From: Bacteroidota bacterium
Lineage (GTDB): Bacteria > Bacteroidota > Ignavibacteria > Kapaibacteriales > UBA2268
Assembly: GCA_027371665.1 (NCBI GenBank)
Contig: DAHXMP010000241.1
Span: 1-15,355, forward strand
Direction: 5' to 3'
Length of the DNA stretch: 15,355 bases
The position numbers were made by a program, and so were the translations under genes. The notes beneath the pieces are model-generated. The model did not search any database, had not been told where the DNA came from, and saw only the letters and a list, made by a program, of their open reading frames with translations. Below, in pieces: positions 1 through 6,766 of this stretch (position 1 is its first letter; each line of letters starts with the position of its first letter).

Positions 1-74
1 GTCATTGTAATATAAAAAGTCAAATTTTGAAGAAAGTTTTGGATATAATTTATTTTGTTAATATTGGGATGTTT

Positions 75-164
75 AAATCCAAACATCTTACATAATTTTG
101 CTACACTTATTCCTGGTCGCTCTGCCGTTTGGTAAATTCCAACGACAGAGCTAAGTATTTTTTT
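75..164 (-). pseudogene. Remnant of IS3 orfB N-terminus, reached by -1 frameshift
   Basis: In the frame -1 to orfA the sequence stays open from the A7 run past the orfA stop and reads ...ERPGISVAKLCKMFGF. This matches the usual beginning of IS3 OrfB (a short segment ending GISVxxxCxxxGxSR, followed by a QAYYK-like stretch). After the FGF codons (about position 75) the expected continuation is absent and the translation turns into AT-rich, low-information sequence. The DDE catalytic core is therefore not present in this window. A 7-bp inverted repeat with a 6-base loop (GATGTTT / AAACATC, 69-88) sits at the breakpoint. Breakage by deletion or insertion is an inference. Confidence 0.55.
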
Positions 165-499
165 CTTATATTCGTGCTAAACTTTTCATCTGCTATGTCA
201 ATTGCCTTGTTCAACACTTCTTTTTCTAACTCAAGCTTTTTAACCTTTTTTTCCAGGTCCTTGATTTTCTTCTGTGGCGTATCCGAGTATTTCATATGAT
301 TAACTCCATTCCAGTTTAATCTACCATACTTTCTTAGCCACCGTAGAACAGAAGCATGTCCCTGTATTCCGTATTTATCTTGTGCTTGTCTGTAACTTTG
401 GTAGCCTTTTTCTACTTCGTCTACCACCATCAACTTAAATGCCAGACTATAATCTTTCTGGGATCTTCTTTCTTCCCTGGTTCCCTTATCCCGTCCCAT
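107..499 (-). CDS. IS3-family transposase OrfA (DNA-binding subunit)
   Basis: This 130-residue protein has the two-part build of IS3 OrfA. Residues about 15-60 form a helix-turn-helix (SLAFKLMVVDEVEKG, then YGIQGHASVLRWLRKYG) that would bind the IS ends. Residues about 75-105 form a leucine-zipper-like coiled coil (KKIKDLEKKVKKLELEKEV) used for multimerisation. The ATG at 499 is preceded by a strong AGGAG-type ribosome site (AAAGGAGAAGAA). The stop is TAA at 109-107. An A AAA AAA heptamer lies in the correct phase near the 3' end for -1 frameshifting into orfB. OrfA alone does not catalyse transposition, because the DDE catalytic domain is in OrfB, which appears to be missing. The gene itself looks intact, so it may still be translated. 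Confidence 0.85.
   Translation of the reverse strand: MGRDKGTREERRSQKDYSLAFKLMVVDEVEKGYQSYRQAQDKYGIQGHASVLRWLRKYGRLNWNGVNHMKYSDTPQKKIKDLEKKVKKLELEKEVLNKAIDIADEKFSTNIRKKYLALSLEFTKRQSDQE
158..164 (-). promoter_or_regulatory. Programmed -1 frameshift heptamer A AAA AAA
   Basis: Seven A residues on the minus strand (164 down to 158) fall exactly as the third base of an AGA codon plus two AAA codons of orfA, the phase required for -1 slippage. Slippage moves ribosomes into the open frame that encodes the OrfB start. This is the standard expression signal of IS3-family elements. No clear downstream stimulatory hairpin was identified. Confidence 0.6.
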
Positions 500-528
500 T
501 TCTTCTCCTTTCTTGTCTACTTTTTTTA

Positions 529-538
529 GGACGGGACA
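529..538 (-). repeat. Probable terminal inverted-repeat tip of the IS element
   Basis: Read on the minus strand the element would begin TGTCCCGTCC, followed by an A-rich stretch and GTAGACAAG just upstream of orfA. The TG start and the position about 30 bases ahead of the orfA ribosome site are as expected for an IS3 end. The partner repeat is outside the window or lost, so the exact boundary is unproven. Confidence 0.45.
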
Positions 539-601
539 GGCAATACCTCTAACAGAGTGAATTGTGAAACGCCTTTTTTATTAATTATTCGGAGGTATCT
601 T

Positions 602-1120
602 ATGAAAAAGTATTTTCTGATTCTTTTAGTTCTGGTCTGCCTTAATCCATCTTATTCTCAAATCAACAAAAAATATGAAATTGATGTGAGAAATTTTTTA
701 GGCAATACGACTCATGGCATGTGTATTAAATATGGCATCATAGCAAGTGCTAATAATTCCAAATGGTGCGAAATTAAAAAAAATAGCTCCTATTATGTTC
801 TTTGGATTAAAAATTGTTCTTATGATTTCACCGCAGAAAAAAAAGAAGAAGGTTTACGTACTTATAAAGGATATAATGTTTACATTGAATTTGACCTTGA
901 ATTAAGGGGTCCCGAATCTGCTCTAAATGACGGTGAATTATTTAAAAGACAGCATTTTTTGATTGTTTATGGAGCAAATGAAAACAGTAAAGATTACGAT
1001 TCTCCAAATGCTAAAGAGGTTTTGGAGGCAAGTAATGATTATTTTAGTAATCTCGATAAACTAAATCCGGTAATGACCGTAGTAAAAAATAATCTGACAA
1101 TACCGAAGATTAATTCTTAG
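602..1120 (+). CDS. Small secreted protein of unknown function
   Basis: This 172-residue protein starts at the ATG at 602, which has a strong GGAGG site (591-595) six bases upstream. An in-frame ATG 45 bases earlier lacks such a site and would put extra residues ahead of the signal peptide. Residues 1-20 (MKKYFLILLV... PSYSQ) form a signal peptide with a likely cut after SYSQ, so the mature protein is periplasmic or exported. No lipobox fits. The mature part has Cys residues at WCEI and KNCSY and a mixed alpha/beta character, but no domain I recognise. It stands alone between an IS end and decayed sequence. After its TAG stop the same frame remains open for another 48 codons, which raises the possibility that the gene was once longer or that a second relic lies next to it. 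Confidence 0.7.
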   Translation: MKKYFLILLVLVCLNPSYSQINKKYEIDVRNFLGNTTHGMCIKYGIIASANNSKWCEIKKNSSYYVLWIKNCSYDFTAEKKEEGLRTYKGYNVYIEFDLELRGPESALNDGELFKRQHFLIVYGANENSKDYDSPNAKEVLEASNDYFSNLDKLNPVMTVVKNNLTIPKINS

Positions 1121-1728
1121 TTGAAAATTCTTGAAAATCTTGTCGGGGACAATGTTCTGAGGCCTAAATTTAATAGAAAGCAGCAAATCGAAGCAATAAT
1201 TTGCGGTGCAATTTGCTATGCTCAGCTTGAGCAATGGATGCAATCCAAAGAAAAAGGTGAGTGGTAAGAATTAAAAGAATAGTATAAGAAAACAGGTTAG
1301 TATCAGGTTGTATCTGATTGCATAAAAATTCAACCGCTTCAGTCAGTGGTTATTGAAGTCGTCTATTACATCTTTTTTTAATTATGGAATAAGAAAATTT
1401 TTATACTATTAAATAATTTTCAACATACGCTATGCCTCTATCGGTCAGCTTCAACCTATTCTTTCAACAAATTGTTAGATTCTGTTTTAAGAACAACCCT
1501 GATTATTGTTAAAGATTCGAGCCATTAAATTTCTGATCTTTACCAAATAAATTAAGCTTGAACAGATTGTACAAATATTTGTCATCTAGTGTTTCAGATA
1601 CTTGATAAAGGAATGCTACAAAAACAGTATGATGAAATTGTTCAAAGCTATCACATTATGCGTTAAAAGAAATGATGAAAGACTAATTATGAAGAGGGTA
1701 AATTTTATAAATTAAATAATGTTTTTTC
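1121..1728. other. Gene-poor stretch with possible coding relic (1121-1267)
   Basis: No intact gene is visible. Directly after the TAG of the upstream gene, the same frame runs 48 codons without a stop (1121-1264, TAA at 1265-1267). It reads like protein (for example RKQQIEAIICGAICYAQLEQ and WMQSKEKGEW). Beyond this, in-frame stops become frequent, although short coding-like pieces persist to about 1375. The only possible start is the TTG at 1121, without a convincing ribosome site. Positions 1400-1728 are AT-rich with stops in all frames; one short piece near 1605-1665 (DKGMLQKQYDEIVQSYH) also looks protein-like. The simplest reading is a degraded gene or degraded mobile DNA near the IS end. 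I could not name the family. Confidence 0.35.
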
Positions 1729-4700
1729 TCAATCCTTCCCCAACACCACAAAACCGCCCCAGAAGCATGGAAGGCTGTATTTCGGGTCTTTGAGCATTTC
1801 GTTTTGTGCTGCCTTCAATGATTCTTGTGCATTCTCGGTCTTCAGCCAATGAGAATAAAATAATGTCATCAGTTTTTGTGTTGCTTGGTCATTTACATCC
1901 CAAAGGCTCATAACAATATTTTTTGCTCCTGCAACAAGGAACGCTCTCTGCAAGCCGAATACACCCTCTCCGTTCATTATGTCCCCTAATCCTGTTTCAC
2001 ATGCGGAGAGAACAACCAAATCAGTATGTGAAAGATTCATGTTCATAATTTCATAAGCCGTAAGCAAACCGTCATCATGGTATTTTAGGTAATCAGAATC
2101 AGGATGTTTTTCAAATAATCGGACGACATCATTTGCTCCTGCAAACACAAGCCCTGAGCGTAGCAGCGGATTATTAATCATCGGATTTGTATAATCAATT
2201 TTTTTGACGTCTTTATCAAAATAACCGTGTGTTGCAATATGAAGAATTGTTGGACTATCAATCTTTTTTAAAATTCCCTCGTCTGATGAATCTCCAAGAA
2301 AAACTTCTGTATTCCATCCGTTAGCTATAAAATCTTTCGCAATGTTTCTGACTTCAATTTGCGTTTCAGGCAATTGTTTCCAATATGTACCGGATTTTGA
2401 GCGTGTCGGTGAGATTGTATCGAATGTATTTCTTTTATCGGGAAAATATGATATGATGTTTTGCCGGGAATCATTTCTATCATAATCGGGGTTCCCAAAA
2501 AATACAGCTTTTTTGACAAAATACAAAGAATTGTCTCCCTTATCAAGTAAGTCTTTTGTTGATGATAAGAGACATATATCAAGCTCGTTGAGCAAGTATT
2601 TACCATTGTTTGTGAGCAGTGTATTTAAGTTTATTTTGTTATAAACTCCGTCAACTGAAAGATAGACTTTCTTTATCCCCGATAATTTATCCTGAATTTT
2701 TCCCCAATATTCATTGTACAAATCGTTTAATTGTATTGGGAGCTTATTAATATAATTTTTGTATGTTTCAAAATTATGAATGATTGAATCGCCCGGATTC
2801 ATTGCATACATGTACTTTTTATAGTATTTCCCTTCCAACTTATTGCCATTTTCCAACATAATAAATTCAGGATTATAAGAATTTTTTCTCAATATTAACG
2901 CACCATAAAAAACAGTATCGGTAAAGCCCGGCTCAGTAACTTTTGGGTTATATCGGTTTTTTATTTTGCCGTAATTTCTGAATCGTATTATCTCGACAGC
3001 GGCTTCTCCGGGTTTTAGTTTAAACTGAATTGTTTCCCAATTTACATTCTTTTTCTCATAACTTTTAGCAAAAGATTCTGATTTAAGACTGATTTCTTTC
3101 TCGAGGTTATTTGCGACATTTTCAACAGAGTCAATACTGAAATTATTTTTTTTCAGCTCTACATTTGTCATATTATATAGTTTCCCAAGAAATTCTCTGG
3201 TATATTTCCAGTTTTTATAAATACTAATCAAAGCAGAATCACCCGAACTCATTATTCTTTCTTTTATTTTTATATCCGAATTGAGAAACATTGCTTTTTT
3301 TGAAAGCTGATTATCGTATATATCTTCGAGAATTTTTGGATTGTCTTTTGCTCTTTTAATGGCAAAAGAATTGAATCTTTCAAAATAATCACTCATTGTA
3401 TTCCAAAATAATATCTTCTCTTTTTCACTAAGCGAAGGGAAATAATTTATAAGAACTTTTGAATAAGCTTGTAGAGCTTCTTTATAAAGATGCTCGGCTT
3501 CAGATGCCTCATTGATAATTTCATAAAAGGATGCCAAATCGCTTAGGTCTTTAGCAATATTAGGATGGTCGACTTTGAAGAAATTTTTGTACATAGTTAA
3601 TGATTCTTTTAACAGTGTCTCTGCAACTTTATTGTTTCCTTCATTAAAATAAAAAGTAGCCATATCATTTAAACATTGTGCTAAGTAGGGATGACCTGTT
3701 TTAAATAGACGTCTATACATCGAAACAGCTTCTATAAAAAGTAGTTCAGCTTTCTTATAGTTCCCTATTTTATTATAGAAAACAGCTAAGTTATTAATAC
3801 TCATTGCTAAGTTAGCATTGTCTGTTTTGAATAAGTTCCTTCTCATTTTCAAAGCCTCAATATATAGAGGTTCTGCTTTTTTTATATCATCCGTTTGATT
3901 GTAGAACATAGCTAAATTATTTATGCAATTAGCTAAATCGGGCTGATCTTTTTTGACAAGCCGTCTAAACATTGCAAGGGCTTCTATATAAAGTGATTCA
4001 GCTATATTATATTCGCCTCTTTCATCATAAAAAGCTGCCATATTATTGATAGTTTGAGCTAAATTCGCATTATCGGTTTTATATATTCGCCTATACATTC
4101 TTAGAGCTTCAAGATAAAGAGGTTCTGCTTTTTTATAATTCCCTAGAATATGATAAAGTAATGCTAAATTATTTAAACTTTGTGCTAAATCAGGATGGTC
4201 TGATTTGAACAGACGTTTTCTCATGTTAAGTGCTTCAATAAATAACATCTCTGCTTTTTTGTAATCACCCCTTTTAAAATAATAGAAAGCAACACTATTA
4301 ATTATTGCAGCATATTCAAAATTATCTGTTTTAAATAACCTTCTGCACATTTCAAGTGCTTCTATGTAGAGTGGCTCTGCCTTTTGAAAATAACCTCTTT
4401 CGTCATAAAAAGCTGCCATATTATTAATGCTAATAGCTAATTTCAGATTATCAGATTTGAAAAGTCGTCTATACATTGCAAGGGCTTCAACATAGAGCGA
4501 TTCAGCCTTGTCATATTCACCTCTTTCATCATAAAAATATCCCAAATTGTTAATGCTATTTGCTAAAGTAGAATTGTCAGTTTTGAAAAGTCTTCTATAC
4601 ATTGAAAGGGCTTCGTTATAGAGCAACTCTGCATGTTTATAATCACTTCTTTCATCATAAAAAACAGCCAAATTATTCAAGCAATTAGCTAAGTCTATAT

Positions 4701-5139
4701 TATCAATCTTAAATAATCGTTTATACATTGCAAGAGCTTCAAGATACAACGACTCAGCTTCCTTATATTCACCTCTAACATCATGTATAACACCTAATGT
4801 ATTAATTTTATTAGCTAAATTTGTATTATCACCTTTGTATAAGATCCTACAAGTGTTAATGCACATTTCCTGATATAATAAGGCCGAATCCAAATTACCT
4901 ATATTATAAAATATCGAGGCAATAATACCAAGTGCATTAGCATAATTCGTATCCAACTTCCCAAACTCCTTCTCTGCTTGTGCCAGAGCCTGCTCTGCTT
5001 TAGGGAGTGCAGACTGGTAGTCTTCGTTGTTGATGAAAGCACTTGCACTGTCATATAGAGTATGCCATGCCTGCGAACGGGCATTGACACAGCATAATAC
5101 AAAAATAATAACTGTAATAATTACTTTGATTGCCTTCAT
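1729..5139 (-). CDS. Exported TPR-CHAT protein (caspase-like protease)
   Basis: This is a 1136-residue protein. Residues 1-24 are a signal peptide (ending NARSQA), so it should act in the periplasm or at the surface. Residues 64-567 are twelve consecutive 42-residue TPRs of the kinesin-light-chain type (core LANxINNLAxFYDERGxY, then KAExLYxEAL). Residues about 568-830 are a helical linker. Residues about 850-1136 are a CHAT domain, a clan CD caspase-like peptidase. His971 lies in HIATHGYF and Cys1047 in VVLSACETGLG, and the usual DDGLLTAYEI and GVFGLQRAFLVAGA segments are present, so the protease should be active. It is the last gene of an operon with an ECF sigma factor and a probable anti-sigma factor, 29 bases after the latter. 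TPRs would sense or bind a partner; the substrate is unknown, but the neighbouring membrane protein is an obvious candidate. The start ATG has no clear ribosome site. Confidence 0.93.
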   Translation of the reverse strand: MKAIKVIITVIIFVLCCVNARSQAWHTLYDSASAFINNEDYQSALPKAEQALAQAEKEFGKLDTNYANALGIIASIFYNIGNLDSALLYQEMCINTCRILYKGDNTNLANKINTLGVIHDVRGEYKEAESLYLEALAMYKRLFKIDNIDLANCLNNLAVFYDERSDYKHAELLYNEALSMYRRLFKTDNSTLANSINNLGYFYDERGEYDKAESLYVEALAMYRRLFKSDNLKLAISINNMAAFYDERGYFQKAEPLYIEALEMCRRLFKTDNFEYAAIINSVAFYYFKRGDYKKAEMLFIEALNMRKRLFKSDHPDLAQSLNNLALLYHILGNYKKAEPLYLEALRMYRRIYKTDNANLAQTINNMAAFYDERGEYNIAESLYIEALAMFRRLVKKDQPDLANCINNLAMFYNQTDDIKKAEPLYIEALKMRRNLFKTDNANLAMSINNLAVFYNKIGNYKKAELLFIEAVSMYRRLFKTGHPYLAQCLNDMATFYFNEGNNKVAETLLKESLTMYKNFFKVDHPNIAKDLSDLASFYEIINEASEAEHLYKEALQAYSKVLINYFPSLSEKEKILFWNTMSDYFERFNSFAIKRAKDNPKILEDIYDNQLSKKAMFLNSDIKIKERIMSSGDSALISIYKNWKYTREFLGKLYNMTNVELKKNNFSIDSVENVANNLEKEISLKSESFAKSYEKKNVNWETIQFKLKPGEAAVEIIRFRNYGKIKNRYNPKVTEPGFTDTVFYGALILRKNSYNPEFIMLENGNKLEGKYYKKYMYAMNPGDSIIHNFETYKNYINKLPIQLNDLYNEYWGKIQDKLSGIKKVYLSVDGVYNKINLNTLLTNNGKYLLNELDICLLSSTKDLLDKGDNSLYFVKKAVFFGNPDYDRNDSRQNIISYFPDKRNTFDTISPTRSKSGTYWKQLPETQIEVRNIAKDFIANGWNTEVFLGDSSDEGILKKIDSPTILHIATHGYFDKDVKKIDYTNPMINNPLLRSGLVFAGANDVVRLFEKHPDSDYLKYHDDGLLTAYEIMNMNLSHTDLVVLSACETGLGDIMNGEGVFGLQRAFLVAGAKNIVMSLWDVNDQATQKLMTLFYSHWLKTENAQESLKAAQNEMLKDPKYSLPCFWGGFVVLGKD
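3439..4950 (-). repeat. Twelve tandem 126-bp repeats encoding TPRs
   Basis: Twelve back-to-back units of exactly 126 bp encode residues 64-567 of the TPR-CHAT protein with no insertions between units. Similarity is visible at the DNA level: blocks encoding ALxMYRRLFKxDN and FYDERG recur nearly unchanged. Units 3, 4, 5 and 8 share the FYDERG motif, and units 5 and 8 share NNMAAFYDERG. The end units (1, 11 and 12) are the most diverged, as is usual in arrays that grow and shrink by recombination in the middle. Confidence 0.85.
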
Positions 5140-5168
5140 TATTTATCAGCAGCAGCTATTATAAATTA

Positions 5169-5981
5169 TCAATTGCAGAGTTCCATCATTTGATAAACTT
5201 CGGTATCTATTTTTTTATAAATATTATTCAGATTTTTCCTTTTGTTGGTTGCAATTTCTTTTGGCTTCTGCTCAATGTTAACATCAATGCATTTGGTTCC
5301 GCTGTTTATTTTGAAAATTAATCTTTCTTGTTTGCCTCCACCTTTAGCAGAGCCTGTATTGATGACCCATTGCGTAATAACGGATTTATTATTGACTTTG
5401 TTCTCGATGCTAACACCGCTATCTTTTAACACTCCAGTAATGACTGAAAAAGCAGCTTCCAATTTTTTGTTATTGATTGTCGTATCTTGTGTTCTGCCTC
5501 TTTCTGAATATATTAAAGGTATTGATTCGAGCTTAAGAGTTTCGATTTGATTTTCTGTTTCAGCCTTTGCCAACTCCTGCTTGCTGGGCTTTTGCGATTC
5601 GGTTTGTTTCTGTTCGCTTTCAACTTTTGTTTTTTGTTTTTCAGCCACGGCTACATTTTTAGGAACATTAGAACCTGTAAATTTTATAATTAAGAAAACA
5701 GATACAGCTATTATAAATAATAAAAGTAATCCAAATTGTGGCAATAGGACATGAAATCTATCGCTTCTTAAGCGTGCATAAATATTTTGTGTGAACTTCT
5801 TAACCGGTTGCCAGATGGGAGAAAAAAAATTTCTTGTTTTTCTGCCTCCGTGTTCAGCATTTAAAATTATATTTGAAATTATCTGTTTCTCATCATCATC
5901 AGTGATTTCCATTTTTGGTATTGAATCCAAATGCTCTCTCAAAAACGAATCTATATCTTTATTTTTTCTCATATTATTCAT
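5169..5981 (-). CDS. Single-pass membrane protein, probable anti-sigma factor
   Basis: This 270-residue protein has a basic/acidic cytoplasmic N-terminus (1-77), one transmembrane helix at about 78-100 (LLPQFGLLLLFIIAVSVFLIIK), a Lys/Gln/Glu-rich extracytoplasmic linker (about 104-150) and a C-terminal globular region (about 150-270). It lacks the His/Cys zinc motif of ZAS-type anti-sigma factors, and I recognise no named domain. The call comes from topology and context: it lies directly after an ECF sigma gene and before a TPR-CHAT protease gene. Its AAGGTGG ribosome site (5992-5986) overlaps the sigma stop codon, indicating coupled translation. The ATG at 5981 is four bases from this site; an in-frame ATG at 5972 is 13 bases away and less likely. 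Two stop codons (TGA, TAA) end the gene. The expected role is to hold the sigma factor at the membrane until a signal or a cleavage releases it. Confidence 0.65.
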   Translation of the reverse strand: MNNMRKNKDIDSFLREHLDSIPKMEITDDDEKQIISNIILNAEHGGRKTRNFFSPIWQPVKKFTQNIYARLRSDRFHVLLPQFGLLLLFIIAVSVFLIIKFTGSNVPKNVAVAEKQKTKVESEQKQTESQKPSKQELAKAETENQIETLKLESIPLIYSERGRTQDTTINNKKLEAAFSVITGVLKDSGVSIENKVNNKSVITQWVINTGSAKGGGKQERLIFKINSGTKCIDVNIEQKPKEIATNKRKNLNNIYKKIDTEVYQMMELCN

Positions 5982-5991
5982 TTTTCCACCT

Positions 5992-6567
5992 TTATGAATT
6001 TGAAATATAATTTTTCAGATATTTTGACAGCTTGTCTCTCCCCCTGTCGAGCCAGGTTTTCACCGTGCCTTCCGGAACCGACAATTGACCGGCTATTTCC
6101 TTGACACTCAGCTCAGAGTAATAATAAAGTATAATTACATCCTGATAATTCTTGTTCAACTTGCCGATTGCTTCTTTGATAGCTTCGCTTCTTTCGCAGT
6201 TCAGATGCAGAGTTTCAGGATTATTGTGATTTACTTTGCTATCGGGAACACTTTTTAATATATCATTACTCTTCTGAACTAACCTGTCTCTCCGCTTCCA
6301 CACAAGAGCTTCGTTTGTAGCAATAGTGAAAATCAGGTTATTAATATTCCCTTTATCGGTGTCAAACCTGTCACCATTGTTAATCAATTTTATCCAGGCA
6401 TTTTGCATAACATCCTTTGCATCGTCATAATCGGCAACAATACGATAAATTATTTTGAAAAGCCAGGGCTTAACTATCCTGAACAGCTCTTCAAAGCTTT
6501 GCCTGTTGCCGTTATCACGAAAATCAATGAACAATTGATTCTCGATTGTACTATTATCTGAAATCAT
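5992..6567 (-). CDS. ECF-family RNA polymerase sigma factor
   Basis: The protein of 191 residues has the ECF (group 4 sigma-70) layout with no sigma-3. Sigma-2 spans about 23-92 (FEELFRIVKPWLFKIIYRI, then DYDDAKDVMQNAWIKL, which binds core polymerase and the -10 region). Sigma-4 spans about 127-185 with the helix-turn-helix LSVKEIAGQLSVPEGTVKTWLDRGR, here interrupted for length: LSVKEIAGQL then SVPEGTVKTW, which reads the -35 element. It heads the operon with a probable anti-sigma factor and a TPR-CHAT protein. A putative ECF promoter motif lies immediately upstream and touches the ATG at 6567. If that promoter is used, transcription would start inside the first codons, so translation may instead begin at the TTG at 6534 (codon 12), which still leaves a complete sigma-2. 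The start is therefore uncertain; the family call is firm. Confidence 0.92.
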   Translation of the reverse strand: MISDNSTIENQLFIDFRDNGNRQSFEELFRIVKPWLFKIIYRIVADYDDAKDVMQNAWIKLINNGDRFDTDKGNINNLIFTIATNEALVWKRRDRLVQKSNDILKSVPDSKVNHNNPETLHLNCERSEAIKEAIGKLNKNYQDVIILYYYSELSVKEIAGQLSVPEGTVKTWLDRGRDKLSKYLKNYISNS

Positions 6568-6597
6568 ATATTCACAACACTTACATCCGGTTTCAAA
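6566..6597 (-). promoter_or_regulatory. Putative ECF promoter facing the sigma operon
   Basis: On the minus strand TTTGAAACCG (6597-6588) is followed by 11 bases and then TGTGAATATAT (6576-6566). The same two blocks with the same spacing occur facing the divergent gene. GAAACC resembles -35 elements of ECF sigma factors, and the second block lies at about the -10 distance. A promoter here would place the transcript start near 6560, just inside the annotated ORF. Autoregulation by the adjacent sigma factor is inferred. Confidence 0.6.
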
Positions 6598-6692
6598 TAT
6601 TAATCGGCTGTAATTAAGAAAAGTTAAATAATGCCAAACCCAAAAAGAAACTTATGAAAATTTTATAAAAATCGCAAACCCCAGAAAAAATT

Positions 6693-6724
6693 TTTGAAAC
6701 CGAAGAGGTGGGGTGTGAATATAT
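6693..6724 (+). promoter_or_regulatory. Putative ECF promoter facing the TPR-barrel operon
   Basis: TTTGAAACCG (6693-6702), 11 variable bases, then TGTGAATATAT (6714-6724). All 21 bases of the two blocks match the copy facing the sigma operon, while the spacer does not, which is the conservation expected of -35 and -10 elements. It would start transcription near 6730, giving a leader of about 35 bases before the AGGAG site (6757-6761) and the ATG at 6767. This makes the downstream gene a likely target of the neighbouring ECF sigma factor. Confidence 0.65.
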
Positions 6725-6766
6725 AGGAGAAAATAATTAATATTTTTAAAGTTCACAGGAGTTGTT

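Larger units (their letters stand above)
1..538 (-). mobile_element. Partial IS3-family insertion sequence, left end with orfA
   Basis: On the minus strand this stretch reads as the start of an IS3-family element: a terminal sequence beginning TGTCCCGTCC (538 down to 529), a short leader, an intact orfA and the beginning of orfB in the -1 frame. IS3 elements normally end in TG...CA and make a fused OrfAB transposase by -1 frameshifting, which this layout matches. Recognisable orfB stops near position 75. The remaining 75 bases to the window edge stay open in that frame but do not look like transposase, so the element is probably truncated. The other end, and any target-site duplication, cannot be seen. 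Family assignment is secure at the level of IS3-like; the subgroup is not determined. Confidence 0.72.

Noticed and set aside
1328..1378. Hairpin (AACCGCT / AGTGGTT) followed by a T-run as a terminator
   Set aside because: The stem (1331-1350) has a G-U pair and the T7 run starts about 20 bases later, too far for an intrinsic terminator.
2325..2606. Minus-strand ORF inside the TPR-CHAT gene
   Set aside because: It overlaps the CHAT coding sequence on the same strand in another frame and has no domain or start signal.
5130..5997. Several plus-strand open frames opposite the anti-sigma candidate gene
   Set aside because: They lie antisense to a gene with a clear transmembrane segment and ribosome site, lack ribosome sites themselves and look like antisense readings of hydrophobic codons.
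1729..6567. Type III-E CRISPR-associated locus because of TPR-CHAT plus sigma factor
   Set aside because: There is no repeat-spacer array, no Cas7-11-like effector and no cas1/cas2 in the window, and the TPR-CHAT protein carries a signal peptide, unlike the cytoplasmic Csx29.
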